64,000 nt of DNA, taken from the NCBI RefSeq assembly GCF_026157065.1, contig NZ_JANLGQ010000003.1, positions 434,001 through 498,000 on the forward strand, read 5' to 3'. Below are positions 24,868-33,092 of the stretch, piece after piece (position 1 is the stretch's first letter; every line of letters starts with the position of its first letter). The stretch comes from Enterococcus sp. HY326 (lineage in GTDB: Bacteria > Bacillota > Bacilli > Lactobacillales > Enterococcaceae). The translations under genes and the position numbers were made by a program. The notes beneath the pieces were generated by a model. The model searched no databases. It was not told the DNA's origin and saw only the letters and a program-made list of their open reading frames with translations.

Positions 24868-25218
24868 ATGCTTCAACTTAAACGAGTCTATGCTACCGCC
24901 GCTGAAGATGACGGCTATCGAATTTTAGTTGACCGAATTTGGCCTCGAGGCGAAGCCAAAGAGAAAGCCAAAATTGATTTATGGCTCAAAGAGATTGGTC
25001 CTAGTAAAGAACTACGCCAAAGCTTTCATCATGAGGAAATAACTTTTTCTCAGTTTAAAACAGCTTATCTAAAGGAATTGGAAACAGGAGCAACTGCTGC
25101 AGCTTTTCAAGAGCTGCAGCAAATTGTCAGTGAACAGGCGACTGTGACGCTGCTCTTTGCTTCAAAAAATCAAACAGAAAACCAAGCGGTGATTTTAAAG
25201 GAAGTATTGGAAAAGTAA
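24868..25218 (+). CDS. DUF488 family protein
   Basis: The 116-residue protein matches the DUF488 family: LKRVYATAAEDDGYRILVDRIWPRG at the start, WLKEIGPSKELRQSFHH in the middle and VTLLFASKNQTENQAVILKEVL at the end. The WPRG motif is invariant in this group. Function is not established. ATG 24868 with AAAGGAG upstream is preferred over GTG 24859, which would overlap the ribosome binding site. It forms a short operon with the GNAT gene. Confidence 0.85.
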   Translation: MLQLKRVYATAAEDDGYRILVDRIWPRGEAKEKAKIDLWLKEIGPSKELRQSFHHEEITFSQFKTAYLKELETGATAAAFQELQQIVSEQATVTLLFASKNQTENQAVILKEVLEK

Positions 25219-25227
25219 AATTACGGC

Positions 25228-25256
25228 TTGTATTTTAAAAATATTTCTAGTACACT
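25228..25256 (+). promoter_or_regulatory. Promoter of the attenuator leader
   Basis: -35 TTGTAT (25228-25233), exact 17-bp spacer, -10 TACACT (25251-25256). Transcription would begin near 25263, about 35 bases before the leader ORF. Confidence 0.65.
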
Positions 25257-25297
25257 GATTTTGTGAAGAAAAAGTTTAACCTGAAAGAGGTATATTT

Positions 25298-25318
25298 GTG
25301 AGTGTAGTCGGTATCTAA
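25298..25318 (+). CDS. Six-residue leader peptide MSVVGI
   Basis: GTG 25298 has AAAGAGG (25284-25290) exactly seven bases upstream. The frame GTG-AGT-GTA-GTC-GGT-ATC-TAA encodes MSVVGI and stops at 25316-25318, so its last codons overlap the 5' strand of stem 1 (25310-25317). A ribosome paused here would open that stem. The short size makes chance occurrence possible; the precise Shine-Dalgarno spacing and the position relative to the stem argue for function. Confidence 0.55.
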   Translation: MSVVGI

Positions 25319-25398
25319 TCAAGCAATTTAATAGCTGAATAAGCCCAAGCTTATTTGGCGTGCTAATAGATACCTGTCAATAATAGTAAAATTTTCCA

Positions 25399-25433
25399 GA
25401 CGGTAGGGTGTCTTTGTCCTACCGTCTTTTTTT
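25399..25433 (+). terminator. Attenuator terminator
   Basis: GACGGTAGG (25399-25407) pairs perfectly with CCTACCGTC (25418-25426), followed by seven T residues. It ends 104 bases before the MutS2-like start codon, inside the transcript started at 25263. Confidence 0.9.
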
Positions 25434-25513
25434 GACGGACAAAGCTGCTGCCGGAAAAAACTTTTAAACTAAAACGACTTTTTGTTCACAGGAGAAAGAC
25501 TGTCTGCAGGTGT

Positions 25514-25535
25514 CTATTCCCAAAGAAAGGAATAG
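25514..25535 (+). promoter_or_regulatory. Hairpin covering the ribosome binding site of the MutS2-like gene
   Basis: CTATTCC (25514-25520) pairs perfectly with GGAATAG (25529-25535) across an eight-base loop. The paired GGA is part of the AAAGGA Shine-Dalgarno for ATG 25538. The stem could hold translation low. Confidence 0.6.
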
Positions 25536-25537
25536 AG

Positions 25538-27442
25538 ATGAATACTCAATTATTACAAACCACCCAATATAACGAAATTAATGATCGGCTGATTCACTTA
25601 ACCATCAGTGACTTTGCCAAAGAATTATTAGCAGACCGCAGACCATTGACTAATTTCAATGCCGTAAAGCGAAAACTAGCTGAGACTGACGAGGCCAGCA
25701 ATTTACTTGGCTCAGGTCAGCACGTTCCGTTTATGGGATTGACACGGATTCAACAGCTGACCAAAAAAATTGAAAAAGGTTTGATTTTAGAAATTGGCGA
25801 ACTGATTGAATACGGCGACTTTTTACGGAGCTTTCGACTGATTGCCAAGCTGTTTGAAAAAAATCAGTATCAAGCGCCGACCTTAGCCAGCTATGCCAAA
25901 GACTTGGCTGATTTATCTGATGTTGAGGAAGCGATTAATCAAAGCATTCAAGGCAATCAAATTGCCAGCGAAAGTTCTCGTCAGCTGAGGAAGATCCGCA
26001 ATCAGATTCAAAAAATTGAAAAAGATATTGAAGGCAAGATGGCCAAGCATTTAAGAAATTGGAGCGGCAGCAATTTTCTGCAGGAACGGCTGATTTTGAA
26101 AAAAGCCGACCGCTATACATTACCAGTCAAGGTCGAATTCAAAAATAAAGTCAAAGGTTCGATTGTTGAAAGCTCTCGCCAAGGTCAAACCGTCTACATT
26201 GAGCCGAATGATGTCAGCAAACTCAATGAAGAATTAATTTTTGCGAAGGCTGAGGAAGTGGCGGAGGTCTATCAAATTTTAGCTTATCTGACAGGACTGA
26301 TTGCTGAGAATCTGCCGACGATTCATTACAGTAAAGATATTATTGTCGAGCTAGATATTATTTTTGCCAGAGGAAAATTAAGCCGCAGCTTCGGTGGTCG
26401 CAAACCGGACATCAATCATGAAGATGTTTTGCGATTGAAACAAGTCAAGCATCCTTTATTAGATAATCCAGTTCCATTAAGTTTGGAGCTGGGTGCTGCA
26501 CATCGAGGATTGATTATCACTGGTCCAAATGCTGGCGGAAAAACGGTTGTCTTAAAAACCGTCGCTTTAACTTGTTTGTTGACGATGTCAGGAATTTTTG
26601 TCGCCAATCAAGCAGGGACGACAATTCCAATTTTAGATGAACTTTTTATTGATATCGGCGATCAACAAAGTTTGGAAAATGCCTTAAGCACCTTCTCTGG
26701 TCACATGCAAAATATTTCGCAAATTTTAGCCAAGAGCCGCAATCATACCCTCGTGATCTTAGATGAAATCGGCAGCGGCACTGAACCAAAAGAAGGGGCT
26801 GCTCTTGGCATTGCCTTGATGGAGGAAATGTATTTAAAGGGAGCTTTGGTGATTGCCACCACCCACTATGGGGAAATTAAAGATTTTGCTTTGCAGCATC
26901 AGGACTTCGTCACAGCAGCGATGGCCTTTGACAGTGCCAGCTTGTCGCCGAAATACCAGCTGTTATTAGGAGAAGTTGGCGACAGTAATGCCTTTTGGAT
27001 TGCGAAAAAGATGCAGGTACCGGCTAATGTCTTGACCCGCAGTCGAGATTATCTGCAAACTAAAAATTATTCTTCAGAGAAAAAAGTATTTGCTAAACGA
27101 CAGCAGGCAGCGCCTAAAGTCGAGGCGATTGCCTTTGACAAAGGCGATCGGGTCTACTCCGCTGAGTTGCAGAAAACCGGCTTGTACTATGAAGAAAAGG
27201 ATGCATCTTATGGCATCATTTATTTAGATGGTGATTTTAAAACCGTCTTAAAGCGCCGTTTAGAACTAAAAGGCGCCGCAAAAGATTTGTATCCTACTGA
27301 TTATGATTTAGAAAGTTTATTCGCTGATTTCCATGAGCGCAAGAAAATTCGTGATTTGGAACGGGGTTCAAAAAAAGCCCACAAGCAATTGGCTAAAGAA
27401 GCCAAGGAGCGGGCGCAGCAGTTGGCGACAGAGCAAAAATAA
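25538..27442 (+). CDS. MutS2-like ATPase lacking the Smr nuclease domain
   Basis: The 634-residue protein matches the core, clamp and ATPase parts of MutS2. The Walker A is GPNAGGKT (about 329-336), Walker B is LVILDEIGSGTEPKEG, and TTHYGEIKDFA follows. A complete MutS2 is about 780 residues and ends in a KOW-like segment and an Smr endonuclease domain. Here the sequence ends in a charged helix (ERGSKKAHKQLAKEAKER) with no Smr domain, so it is a shorter paralogue rather than a frameshifted copy. MutS2 suppresses recombination and, in Bacillus, acts on collided ribosomes. Expression appears controlled by a leader ORF, an attenuator and a Shine-Dalgarno hairpin. Confidence 0.85.
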   Translation: MNTQLLQTTQYNEINDRLIHLTISDFAKELLADRRPLTNFNAVKRKLAETDEASNLLGSGQHVPFMGLTRIQQLTKKIEKGLILEIGELIEYGDFLRSFRLIAKLFEKNQYQAPTLASYAKDLADLSDVEEAINQSIQGNQIASESSRQLRKIRNQIQKIEKDIEGKMAKHLRNWSGSNFLQERLILKKADRYTLPVKVEFKNKVKGSIVESSRQGQTVYIEPNDVSKLNEELIFAKAEEVAEVYQILAYLTGLIAENLPTIHYSKDIIVELDIIFARGKLSRSFGGRKPDINHEDVLRLKQVKHPLLDNPVPLSLELGAAHRGLIITGPNAGGKTVVLKTVALTCLLTMSGIFVANQAGTTIPILDELFIDIGDQQSLENALSTFSGHMQNISQILAKSRNHTLVILDEIGSGTEPKEGAALGIALMEEMYLKGALVIATTHYGEIKDFALQHQDFVTAAMAFDSASLSPKYQLLLGEVGDSNAFWIAKKMQVPANVLTRSRDYLQTKNYSSEKKVFAKRQQAAPKVEAIAFDKGDRVYSAELQKTGLYYEEKDASYGIIYLDGDFKTVLKRRLELKGAAKDLYPTDYDLESLFADFHERKKIRDLERGSKKAHKQLAKEAKERAQQLATEQK

Positions 27443-27461
27443 TCACAAAAATATTCAATGG

Positions 27462-27514
27462 AAGTCTTTTCATGGCTAAATGCGGCAAAAAGATTTATTA
27501 TAAAAGAAAGACTT
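27462..27514 (+). terminator. Hairpin behind the MutS2-like gene
   Basis: AAGTCTTTTC (27462-27471) pairs with GAAAGACTT (27506-27514). There is no T-run, so it may be a transcript end or a processing site. The rest of the 285-base gap to 27727 holds only a small GCTGC/GCAGC stem and AT-rich sequence. Confidence 0.35.
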
Positions 27515-27727
27515 GAGGAAGCTAGTAAAATCTGCAGGCTTATAAAGCATTCTTGCTGATGGCCGTAGGTTTTTAATAGCATGACAGAATGATAAGATGA
27601 GTGAGCTAAAGATTGTCTTCAAGTGGATACTTGATATTCGGCGGTCAATCCAATTGCTGCTTCATTTTAAAAATTGCAGCGCCTCAGGTAGTAAAATTTA
27701 TAATTAATTATTCTAGGAGGAACTCCC

Positions 27728-28018
27728 ATGAAAGAATTTTTTGTTGGGCAAGAAAACTTTTTAAAGGATTACCGCAAAGTTGCCAAAGATGAAGACCGCA
27801 GCGACGATGAAATTGTTGAAGGTGTCAGACGTTACTTGGATGAAAACTTCACCAGCCAATATATTTTACCGGCTGAAAAAAGTCTCACCAAAGGGGCCTA
27901 TAGTTTTCCCTTCGATAAACAAATGTACACCGATGAATTGGATGAAACCTTGAAGAATCGCTATATTTATATCGGTGAAACGATTGAGCTGGAAACTCGC
28001 GAAGACGAACAGTTATAA
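27728..28018 (+). CDS. Hypothetical 96-residue acidic protein
   Basis: I do not recognise this protein. It is soluble and acidic, begins MKEFFVGQENFLKDYRKVAKDEDRS, is predicted mainly helical in the first half, and ends IYIGETIELETREDEQL. It has no Cys and no obvious catalytic motif. TAGGAGG lies about nine bases before ATG 27728, and a very strong terminator follows, so it is almost certainly expressed as its own unit. Position between the MutS2-like gene and the YfhO gene gives no functional hint. Confidence 0.75.
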   Translation: MKEFFVGQENFLKDYRKVAKDEDRSDDEIVEGVRRYLDENFTSQYILPAEKSLTKGAYSFPFDKQMYTDELDETLKNRYIYIGETIELETREDEQL

Positions 28019-28028
28019 AAAATTTAAC

Positions 28029-28084
28029 CTCTGTAAAATCTATCCCTGCCACAAGGTGGGGTTGGGTTTTACAGAGTTTTTTTT
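28029..28084 (+). terminator. Terminator of the 96-residue protein gene
   Basis: CTCTGTAAAA (28029-28038) pairs with TTTTACAGAG (28067-28076); an inner CCCTGCC/GGTGGGG stem extends it. Eight T residues follow. Confidence 0.9.
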
Positions 28085-28168
28085 CGCCTTCAGCCGGTTA
28101 ATTTTTGACAGAAAAATAGCCCCTTGCTACACTAAATGCAGATTGAATATGAAAAATAGGTTGAGGTT

Positions 28169-30745
28169 ATGATGAAATTAAGAAATTGGTTGTTGGGTAT
28201 CGGTAGTATTTTGTTGCCGTTAGTGATGATGATGATCATTTGGGCCAGTTTAAATGTCGCGCCTTTTGGTGATGGCAATTTACTGGTGAGTGACACCGGA
28301 ACCCAGTATTTAGAATTTATTCATTTATTTAAAAAATTTTTTGAAGAGGGCTTTAGCAGCTATTCCTTTTCCAATGGCATTGGCGGGTCCATTGAAGCTT
28401 TGAGCGGCTATTATTTAATTAGTCCTTTTAATTTAATTGCCTTATTTTTTGCCGATGAGCAGATGCCGATTGCAATTATTTGGATTATGACCACCAAAAT
28501 TGCGCTGATTGGTGGCAGTATGTATTTTTATTTGGCCCGTCATTACCAAGAGACGAGCCTGTGGACATTAGTTTTTTCATCGGCCTATAGTTTTTGTGGC
28601 TTTGTTGTCGCCTATAGTTTAAATTTTATGTGGCTGGATGCGTTGATTTTCCTGCCGCTAGTCGCCTATGGTTTAGAGAAGCTTTGGCGCAGGGAAACGG
28701 GTTTTCTATACGGCATCAGTCTGTTGTTAACGATTGTTACCAATTATTATTTAGGTTATATGGTCTGTATTTTTGCAGTCCTCTATAGTTTGTATCTCTA
28801 TTGGTTGGACAATCCGCAAAGAGAGGCTTGGCGGATAAAAATTTTATGGCAACGCTGGCGTAAGTTTTTAACGATTTCCATAGCAGCGGGGTTGGCCACC
28901 GGTTTTGTGTTGATTCCTTCTTTATATGGAATGCTGCAAACAGCTAAGACAGATTTTTCTTTGACCGATTTTCTACCGGTTCCCCGCTTTCTCTTTTCGG
29001 CTTTTTCACAGCTGGGGATGGGCACTTATAATTTTGAGATGCGCTTAGACCATCTGCCGACTATGTACACTGGTATTATCGTAATGCTGCTGTTTATCAG
29101 CTTTTTTATGGCAAATAAAATTGATCCGCGGGAGAAAAAGGGAGCCGCTTTTTTAGTCGGCTGTCTCTTTGCTTCTTTTATCATTGAATTATTTAATACC
29201 GTCTGGCATATGTTCCAAAGTCCAGCGGGATTTCCGTATCGCAATACGTTTATTTTCAGCTTTTTAGTTGTCCGCTTCGCCTATGAAGGTTTTTTACACC
29301 TGAAAAAAGATTATAACTATCAGCGGGCAACCCGCACGATTTGGAAGAGCGCTGCTATATTAAGCGGTCTCATTTTAATCGGGCAGCTGGGAATTATTTT
29401 TGAGGATGCTTGGTTTAATGAAAGCTATGTTGGCGGGAATTTTGTCGTCGAGTCCCTGCTGGTAATCTGGCTCGGTGGCTTGTTATTGGTTTTATTTTTT
29501 CAGCATCAGAAAAAAATCTGGCTGGTCTTAGCAGCGCTGTTGACCTTGGGTGAGCTGGGGGATAATTATCGTTATGCGATTCAAGATTTAGACTACGGCT
29601 CGCAAAAACAATATGCCAATTATTATCTAGCACAAGAAAATTTAGTTGATCAATTGACGGATGACCAGCCTCTCTTTCGAATCAATGAAAAAAGCGATGA
29701 GGAAAACAACGGCTATTCGATTGGCTATAACAGTTATAATGACGGCTTTTTATATAACTTTTCTGATATCTCCAGTTACACCTCGACTTTAGAAAAGGAT
29801 GTCTTGGACACGTTAGTTAATTTGGGGATTTATTCAAAAAATGAGCGCCGCTTCACCTATGTAGATGAAAATCCGGTGTTAAATTTATTATTAAATGTCC
29901 GTTACTCAATCAAGCCAAATGAAATCAAAGACCGGACGCCAGAATTTGTTGAAAATAATTTATATGTGTATCAAAATGAAGAGGCTTTAGGCATGGGGCT
30001 CTTAGTCAATCGCTCAGATGTTGAACTGACCGCTGATCAGGTGATTGAAAATCAAGAAAAAATTCTTCAGTCGATTAGAGCAGAGGTGAACCCGTATTTC
30101 CGCAGCGCTGAATTAATTGATGTGGATACAGCCGTTGAAGGGCAAACGACGATGACCTTAAAGACTAGCGCCGCCGGAAATTTATTTATGTATTTGCCGA
30201 ATGTCCGCTGGCGTCAAATTGATTCCTTTAAAGTCAACGGGGAAGAGCATCAAACCGATATCACGATTATGACCAATCAATTATTTAATCTGGGTTATTT
30301 TGATTCACAGGCAGAAATTGTTTTAACCTTTAAAACGGATAACGCATTTGATTATACAGATTGGCAGATTGCCACGCTAGCCCAAGATCAATTCGCTGAG
30401 TTATTAGCTGAGCAAGATCAGTTTGCGGTTCAGTTAAATAGCCAGCGGGATGATTATTTATACGGCAGTGTAACGGCGGCCTCTGACAATAAACGATTGT
30501 TTCTTTCGATTCCCTATGATGGCGATTGGACGGTTAAAATTGACGGCAAGCCTGTCACAACTGAAAAAGTGTATGGCAGTTTCTTATCAGTGCTAGTACC
30601 GGAGGGCACCCATGCCATCAGCCTAACTTATTTATCGAAACCGAATCTTTATGGGGGAATTTTATCCTTGTCGGTGATCGGCTTAACCGGAATTTATTAT
30701 GGCGTGAAGGGCTTGCGTTGGTTAGTGAAAAGGAGTCGCAAATGA
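28169..30745 (+). CDS. YfhO family multi-spanning membrane protein
   Basis: The 858-residue protein has about a dozen transmembrane segments in its first 440 residues, one at the very end, and a large extracellular domain between (about 445-830). The opening with LLVSDTGTQYLEFIHLFK and YSFSNGIGGSIEALSGYYLISPFN is typical of the YfhO family, related to GT-C glycosyltransferases. In Bacillus YfhO takes part in glycosylating lipoteichoic acid with the lipid-linked sugar synthase CsbB; no csbB-like gene lies beside this one. The acidic Asp in the first loop would be catalytic by analogy. The FAD-oxidoreductase gene overlaps its stop (ATGA). Confidence 0.85.
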   Translation: MMKLRNWLLGIGSILLPLVMMMIIWASLNVAPFGDGNLLVSDTGTQYLEFIHLFKKFFEEGFSSYSFSNGIGGSIEALSGYYLISPFNLIALFFADEQMPIAIIWIMTTKIALIGGSMYFYLARHYQETSLWTLVFSSAYSFCGFVVAYSLNFMWLDALIFLPLVAYGLEKLWRRETGFLYGISLLLTIVTNYYLGYMVCIFAVLYSLYLYWLDNPQREAWRIKILWQRWRKFLTISIAAGLATGFVLIPSLYGMLQTAKTDFSLTDFLPVPRFLFSAFSQLGMGTYNFEMRLDHLPTMYTGIIVMLLFISFFMANKIDPREKKGAAFLVGCLFASFIIELFNTVWHMFQSPAGFPYRNTFIFSFLVVRFAYEGFLHLKKDYNYQRATRTIWKSAAILSGLILIGQLGIIFEDAWFNESYVGGNFVVESLLVIWLGGLLLVLFFQHQKKIWLVLAALLTLGELGDNYRYAIQDLDYGSQKQYANYYLAQENLVDQLTDDQPLFRINEKSDEENNGYSIGYNSYNDGFLYNFSDISSYTSTLEKDVLDTLVNLGIYSKNERRFTYVDENPVLNLLLNVRYSIKPNEIKDRTPEFVENNLYVYQNEEALGMGLLVNRSDVELTADQVIENQEKILQSIRAEVNPYFRSAELIDVDTAVEGQTTMTLKTSAAGNLFMYLPNVRWRQIDSFKVNGEEHQTDITIMTNQLFNLGYFDSQAEIVLTFKTDNAFDYTDWQIATLAQDQFAELLAEQDQFAVQLNSQRDDYLYGSVTAASDNKRLFLSIPYDGDWTVKIDGKPVTTEKVYGSFLSVLVPEGTHAISLTYLSKPNLYGGILSLSVIGLTGIYYGVKGLRWLVKRSRK

Positions 30746-31848
30746 AAAAAATTGCTGTGATTGGCGGCGGGATTATCGGTCTGACCTTAGCAAATTATTT
30801 AGATACAACTAAATTTACTGTGACTGTTTACGATGAAGGACTTGGTCAAGCAACAAAAGCGAGTGCTGGAATTATTTCCCCCTGGCTGTCAAAGCGGCGC
30901 AATCAAAAATGGTACACTTTGGCTCGTGACGGGGCCGCCTTTTATCAAAAAGTAGTCCGTGATTTTAAATTGGAGCCGACAGTCTATAAAAAAAGCGGCA
31001 CGTTAATTTTGCGCAAATCTCAGGAGGTAGCTGAGCTGGCTGAATTAGCGCTAGAGCGTAAAAAAACAGCACCAGCTATTGGAGAGATTCAACTTTTAAC
31101 AGCTGGTGAAACAGCGGAGCGCAATCCGCTGTTAAAGCCGCAGCCGTCCTTATTGATTGACGGCGGTGCCCGCTTAGACGGCAAAGCCTATTTGCAGCAA
31201 TTAAGAAAAATTGCTGTAGCCAAAGGAATTCAGTTTATTCCAGAAAAAGCGACTGTTCAGCGCAAAGCTTCAGCCTATGAAGTTTTAAGTTCACAGACCG
31301 GCAAAAAAGATTTTGATTTTATCGCCTTTACTAATGGGCCCCATCTACAAAACTCCTTAGACCCTTTAGGCTATCTCGCCAAGGTTCGACCGCAAAAGGG
31401 CCAGCTATTGGTTTTTCAAACTAATTTTTCTGCTAGCGGAAATTGGCCAGTGGCGATGTTAGATGGTGAAAGTGATTTGATTCCCTTTGAAAATGGAAAA
31501 ATTTTAGTGGGAGCCACCCATGAAAATAATCAAGGGTTTGATTTAGAGCCAACCCCGGTAGCCTTTTCAGATTTACAACAAAAGACACTACCTTTTTTAG
31601 CTGAGGCCGCTTTGTTCAGCCAGCCGTATCACTATCGGGTTGGGACGAGAGCCTATACAGATGATTTTGCGCCGTTTTTTAATTGTTTGCCGGCTGATCC
31701 GGCCATTGCTGTAGCCAGCGGATTAGGTTCTTCTGGTTTAACTACAGGACCGCTGATTGGCTTTTTGTTGGCAAAATATTTTAACGAAGGCAGCAACGAT
31801 TGGCAGCAGTATCAAAAGCCGCTGACAGATTATCTTGCAGTAAAATAA
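30742..31848 (+). CDS. FAD-dependent oxidoreductase (DAO/glycine oxidase-like)
   Basis: The 368-residue flavoenzyme starts with the dinucleotide-binding fold KIAVIGGGIIGLTLANYL. KASAGIISPWLSKRRNQKWYTLARDGA follows the FAD site, and the C-terminus has VASGLGSSGLTTGPLIGFLLA, which closes the FAD pocket. This is the D-amino acid dehydrogenase/glycine oxidase (DAO) family; the substrate is probably an amino acid or a small amine. ATG 30742 with AAAAGGAG upstream is chosen over the open frame from 30718. It overlaps the YfhO gene by four bases, so the pair is co-translated, though a functional link is not obvious. Confidence 0.85.
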   Translation: MKKIAVIGGGIIGLTLANYLDTTKFTVTVYDEGLGQATKASAGIISPWLSKRRNQKWYTLARDGAAFYQKVVRDFKLEPTVYKKSGTLILRKSQEVAELAELALERKKTAPAIGEIQLLTAGETAERNPLLKPQPSLLIDGGARLDGKAYLQQLRKIAVAKGIQFIPEKATVQRKASAYEVLSSQTGKKDFDFIAFTNGPHLQNSLDPLGYLAKVRPQKGQLLVFQTNFSASGNWPVAMLDGESDLIPFENGKILVGATHENNQGFDLEPTPVAFSDLQQKTLPFLAEAALFSQPYHYRVGTRAYTDDFAPFFNCLPADPAIAVASGLGSSGLTTGPLIGFLLAKYFNEGSNDWQQYQKPLTDYLAVK

Positions 31849-31914
31849 AAAACCGCTACTCAGTGGAACATTCCGATACTTTTGGAATGTTTCAGCTGGT
31901 AGCGGCTTTTTTTG
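31847..31914. terminator. Bidirectional terminator
   Basis: AAAAAACCGCTAC pairs with GTAGCGGCTTTTTTT, and an inner AACATTCC/GGAATGTT stem extends the hairpin. It lies between the convergent oxidoreductase and lactonase genes and can serve both. Confidence 0.88.
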
Positions 31915-31926
31915 CGACTAGCTTAA

Positions 31927-32949
31927 TTATTTTTCAAAATAAACACAGACAGTTTCAGGGGCGAAGACATCTTTTTGTAAAAGTTTTAATTCGCCGGTTT
32001 CGCTATTGCGTTTGTAAAGCGTTAAATTGTCGGTATCTTGGTTAGCGGCAATTACGTATTCGCCATTTTGGTCCATGGCGAAATCACGGGGGATTTTACC
32101 TTCTGTTGAAACATGTTCAACTAGGGTTAAATGTTTGCCATCATCGCCAACAGCATAAACGACGATTGAATCATGACCACGATTTGAAGCGTAAACGAAT
32201 AGGCCGTCTGGTGAAACCCGGATAGCAGCGCCGCCGTTAAATTCAGTGAAGCCCGCTGGCAGAGTAGAAATACTTTGCAATTCAGTAAAGCTGCCGTCCT
32301 TAGCATCATAGGAAAGGACTCTGACTGTGCTATCTAATTCGCCAAAGAGATAAGCAATCTTTTCATTTGGATGAAAGACGATGTGACGGGGACCTACGCT
32401 GGCAGCCGTTTTGAATTGGCTAGCCAAAGATAATTTTCCAGCGTCGCTAACATTATAAGTATAAACGATATCCGTACCTAAATCACAAACTACTAAGCGT
32501 TGGTCAGGCGTCAAGTCAGTGTAATGAACATGGGCCGTATTTTGATTTTCATGGGGACCAGTTGCTTCTTCATGGGTCACAGAGTCAGCAAATTCTAAGC
32601 TGCCGTCTGCCAAAATTTTATAGACAGTTACTTCGCCTTTATGATAATTAGCGCCATAGACTAATTGTCTTGGCTCATCGACTGCAACGTAACACAAAGG
32701 TGCGCCTTCTTCAGTGACAGCATTTAAAAAATTAAAGTCTTGATCATAGGCACCGCAACCGCCTTTGCCATCAACGGCAGTCACCGTGTATAAGTCGCCT
32801 TTTGAACTTTTAGTCAAATAAGTTGGACTGTTTTCCTTTGTTTCCAACTTTAAATCTGTCAGCGTTTCAGTCTCAGTATCTAAGACAATCGAATAAATTC
32901 CTTCACTGACACGACGGGTATAAGTACCCAGTAAAATTTTTTTCTTCAT
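31927..32949 (-). CDS. Lactonase family beta-propeller protein (6-phosphogluconolactonase type)
   Basis: The 340-residue protein is a seven-bladed propeller of the Pgl/YkgB family. Family marks are the N-terminal LLGTYTRRVSEGIYSI, the GANYHKGEVTVY strand, HVHYTDLTPDQR, and VGPRHIVFHPNEKIAY and SPDGLFVYASNRGHDSI. These contain the conserved Glu/Arg/His of the lactonase cleft. The enzyme would hydrolyse 6-phosphogluconolactone in the oxidative pentose phosphate pathway, although many members act on other lactones. ATG 32949 with GGAGG upstream. It is monocistronic and convergent with the oxidoreductase gene. Confidence 0.86.
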   Translation of the reverse strand: MKKKILLGTYTRRVSEGIYSIVLDTETETLTDLKLETKENSPTYLTKSSKGDLYTVTAVDGKGGCGAYDQDFNFLNAVTEEGAPLCYVAVDEPRQLVYGANYHKGEVTVYKILADGSLEFADSVTHEEATGPHENQNTAHVHYTDLTPDQRLVVCDLGTDIVYTYNVSDAGKLSLASQFKTAASVGPRHIVFHPNEKIAYLFGELDSTVRVLSYDAKDGSFTELQSISTLPAGFTEFNGGAAIRVSPDGLFVYASNRGHDSIVVYAVGDDGKHLTLVEHVSTEGKIPRDFAMDQNGEYVIAANQDTDNLTLYKRNSETGELKLLQKDVFAPETVCVYFEK

Positions 32950-33092
32950 GCAGACTAACCTCCGTAAATTAATTTCCTTTTTTATTCTAACATATTCTAA
33001 AAAGCTGTGGAAAAAAGAACGCTTACTGTGCCAGTGAAATTTGGCTATGTTATAATGTGAAGTGAAAAATACCTTTGGGAGGAAGTTGTAAA

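Larger units (their letters stand above)
25263..25433 (+). ncRNA. Structured leader with probable transcription attenuator upstream of the MutS2-like gene
   Basis: Stem 1: GGTATCTA (25310-25317) with TAGATACC (25367-25374). Inside it AGCA (25322-25325) pairs with TGCT (25361-25364), and AATAAGC (25338-25344) with GCTTATT (25349-25355). The 3' strand of stem 1 plus the next bases (TACC-T-GTC, 25371-25378) can instead pair with GACGGTA (25399-25405), the 5' strand of the terminator, making an antiterminator with one bulge. A six-codon ORF ends within the 5' strand of stem 1. These alternatives have the layout of ribosome-mediated attenuation. I do not recognise a known riboswitch class in it. 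Confidence 0.7.
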
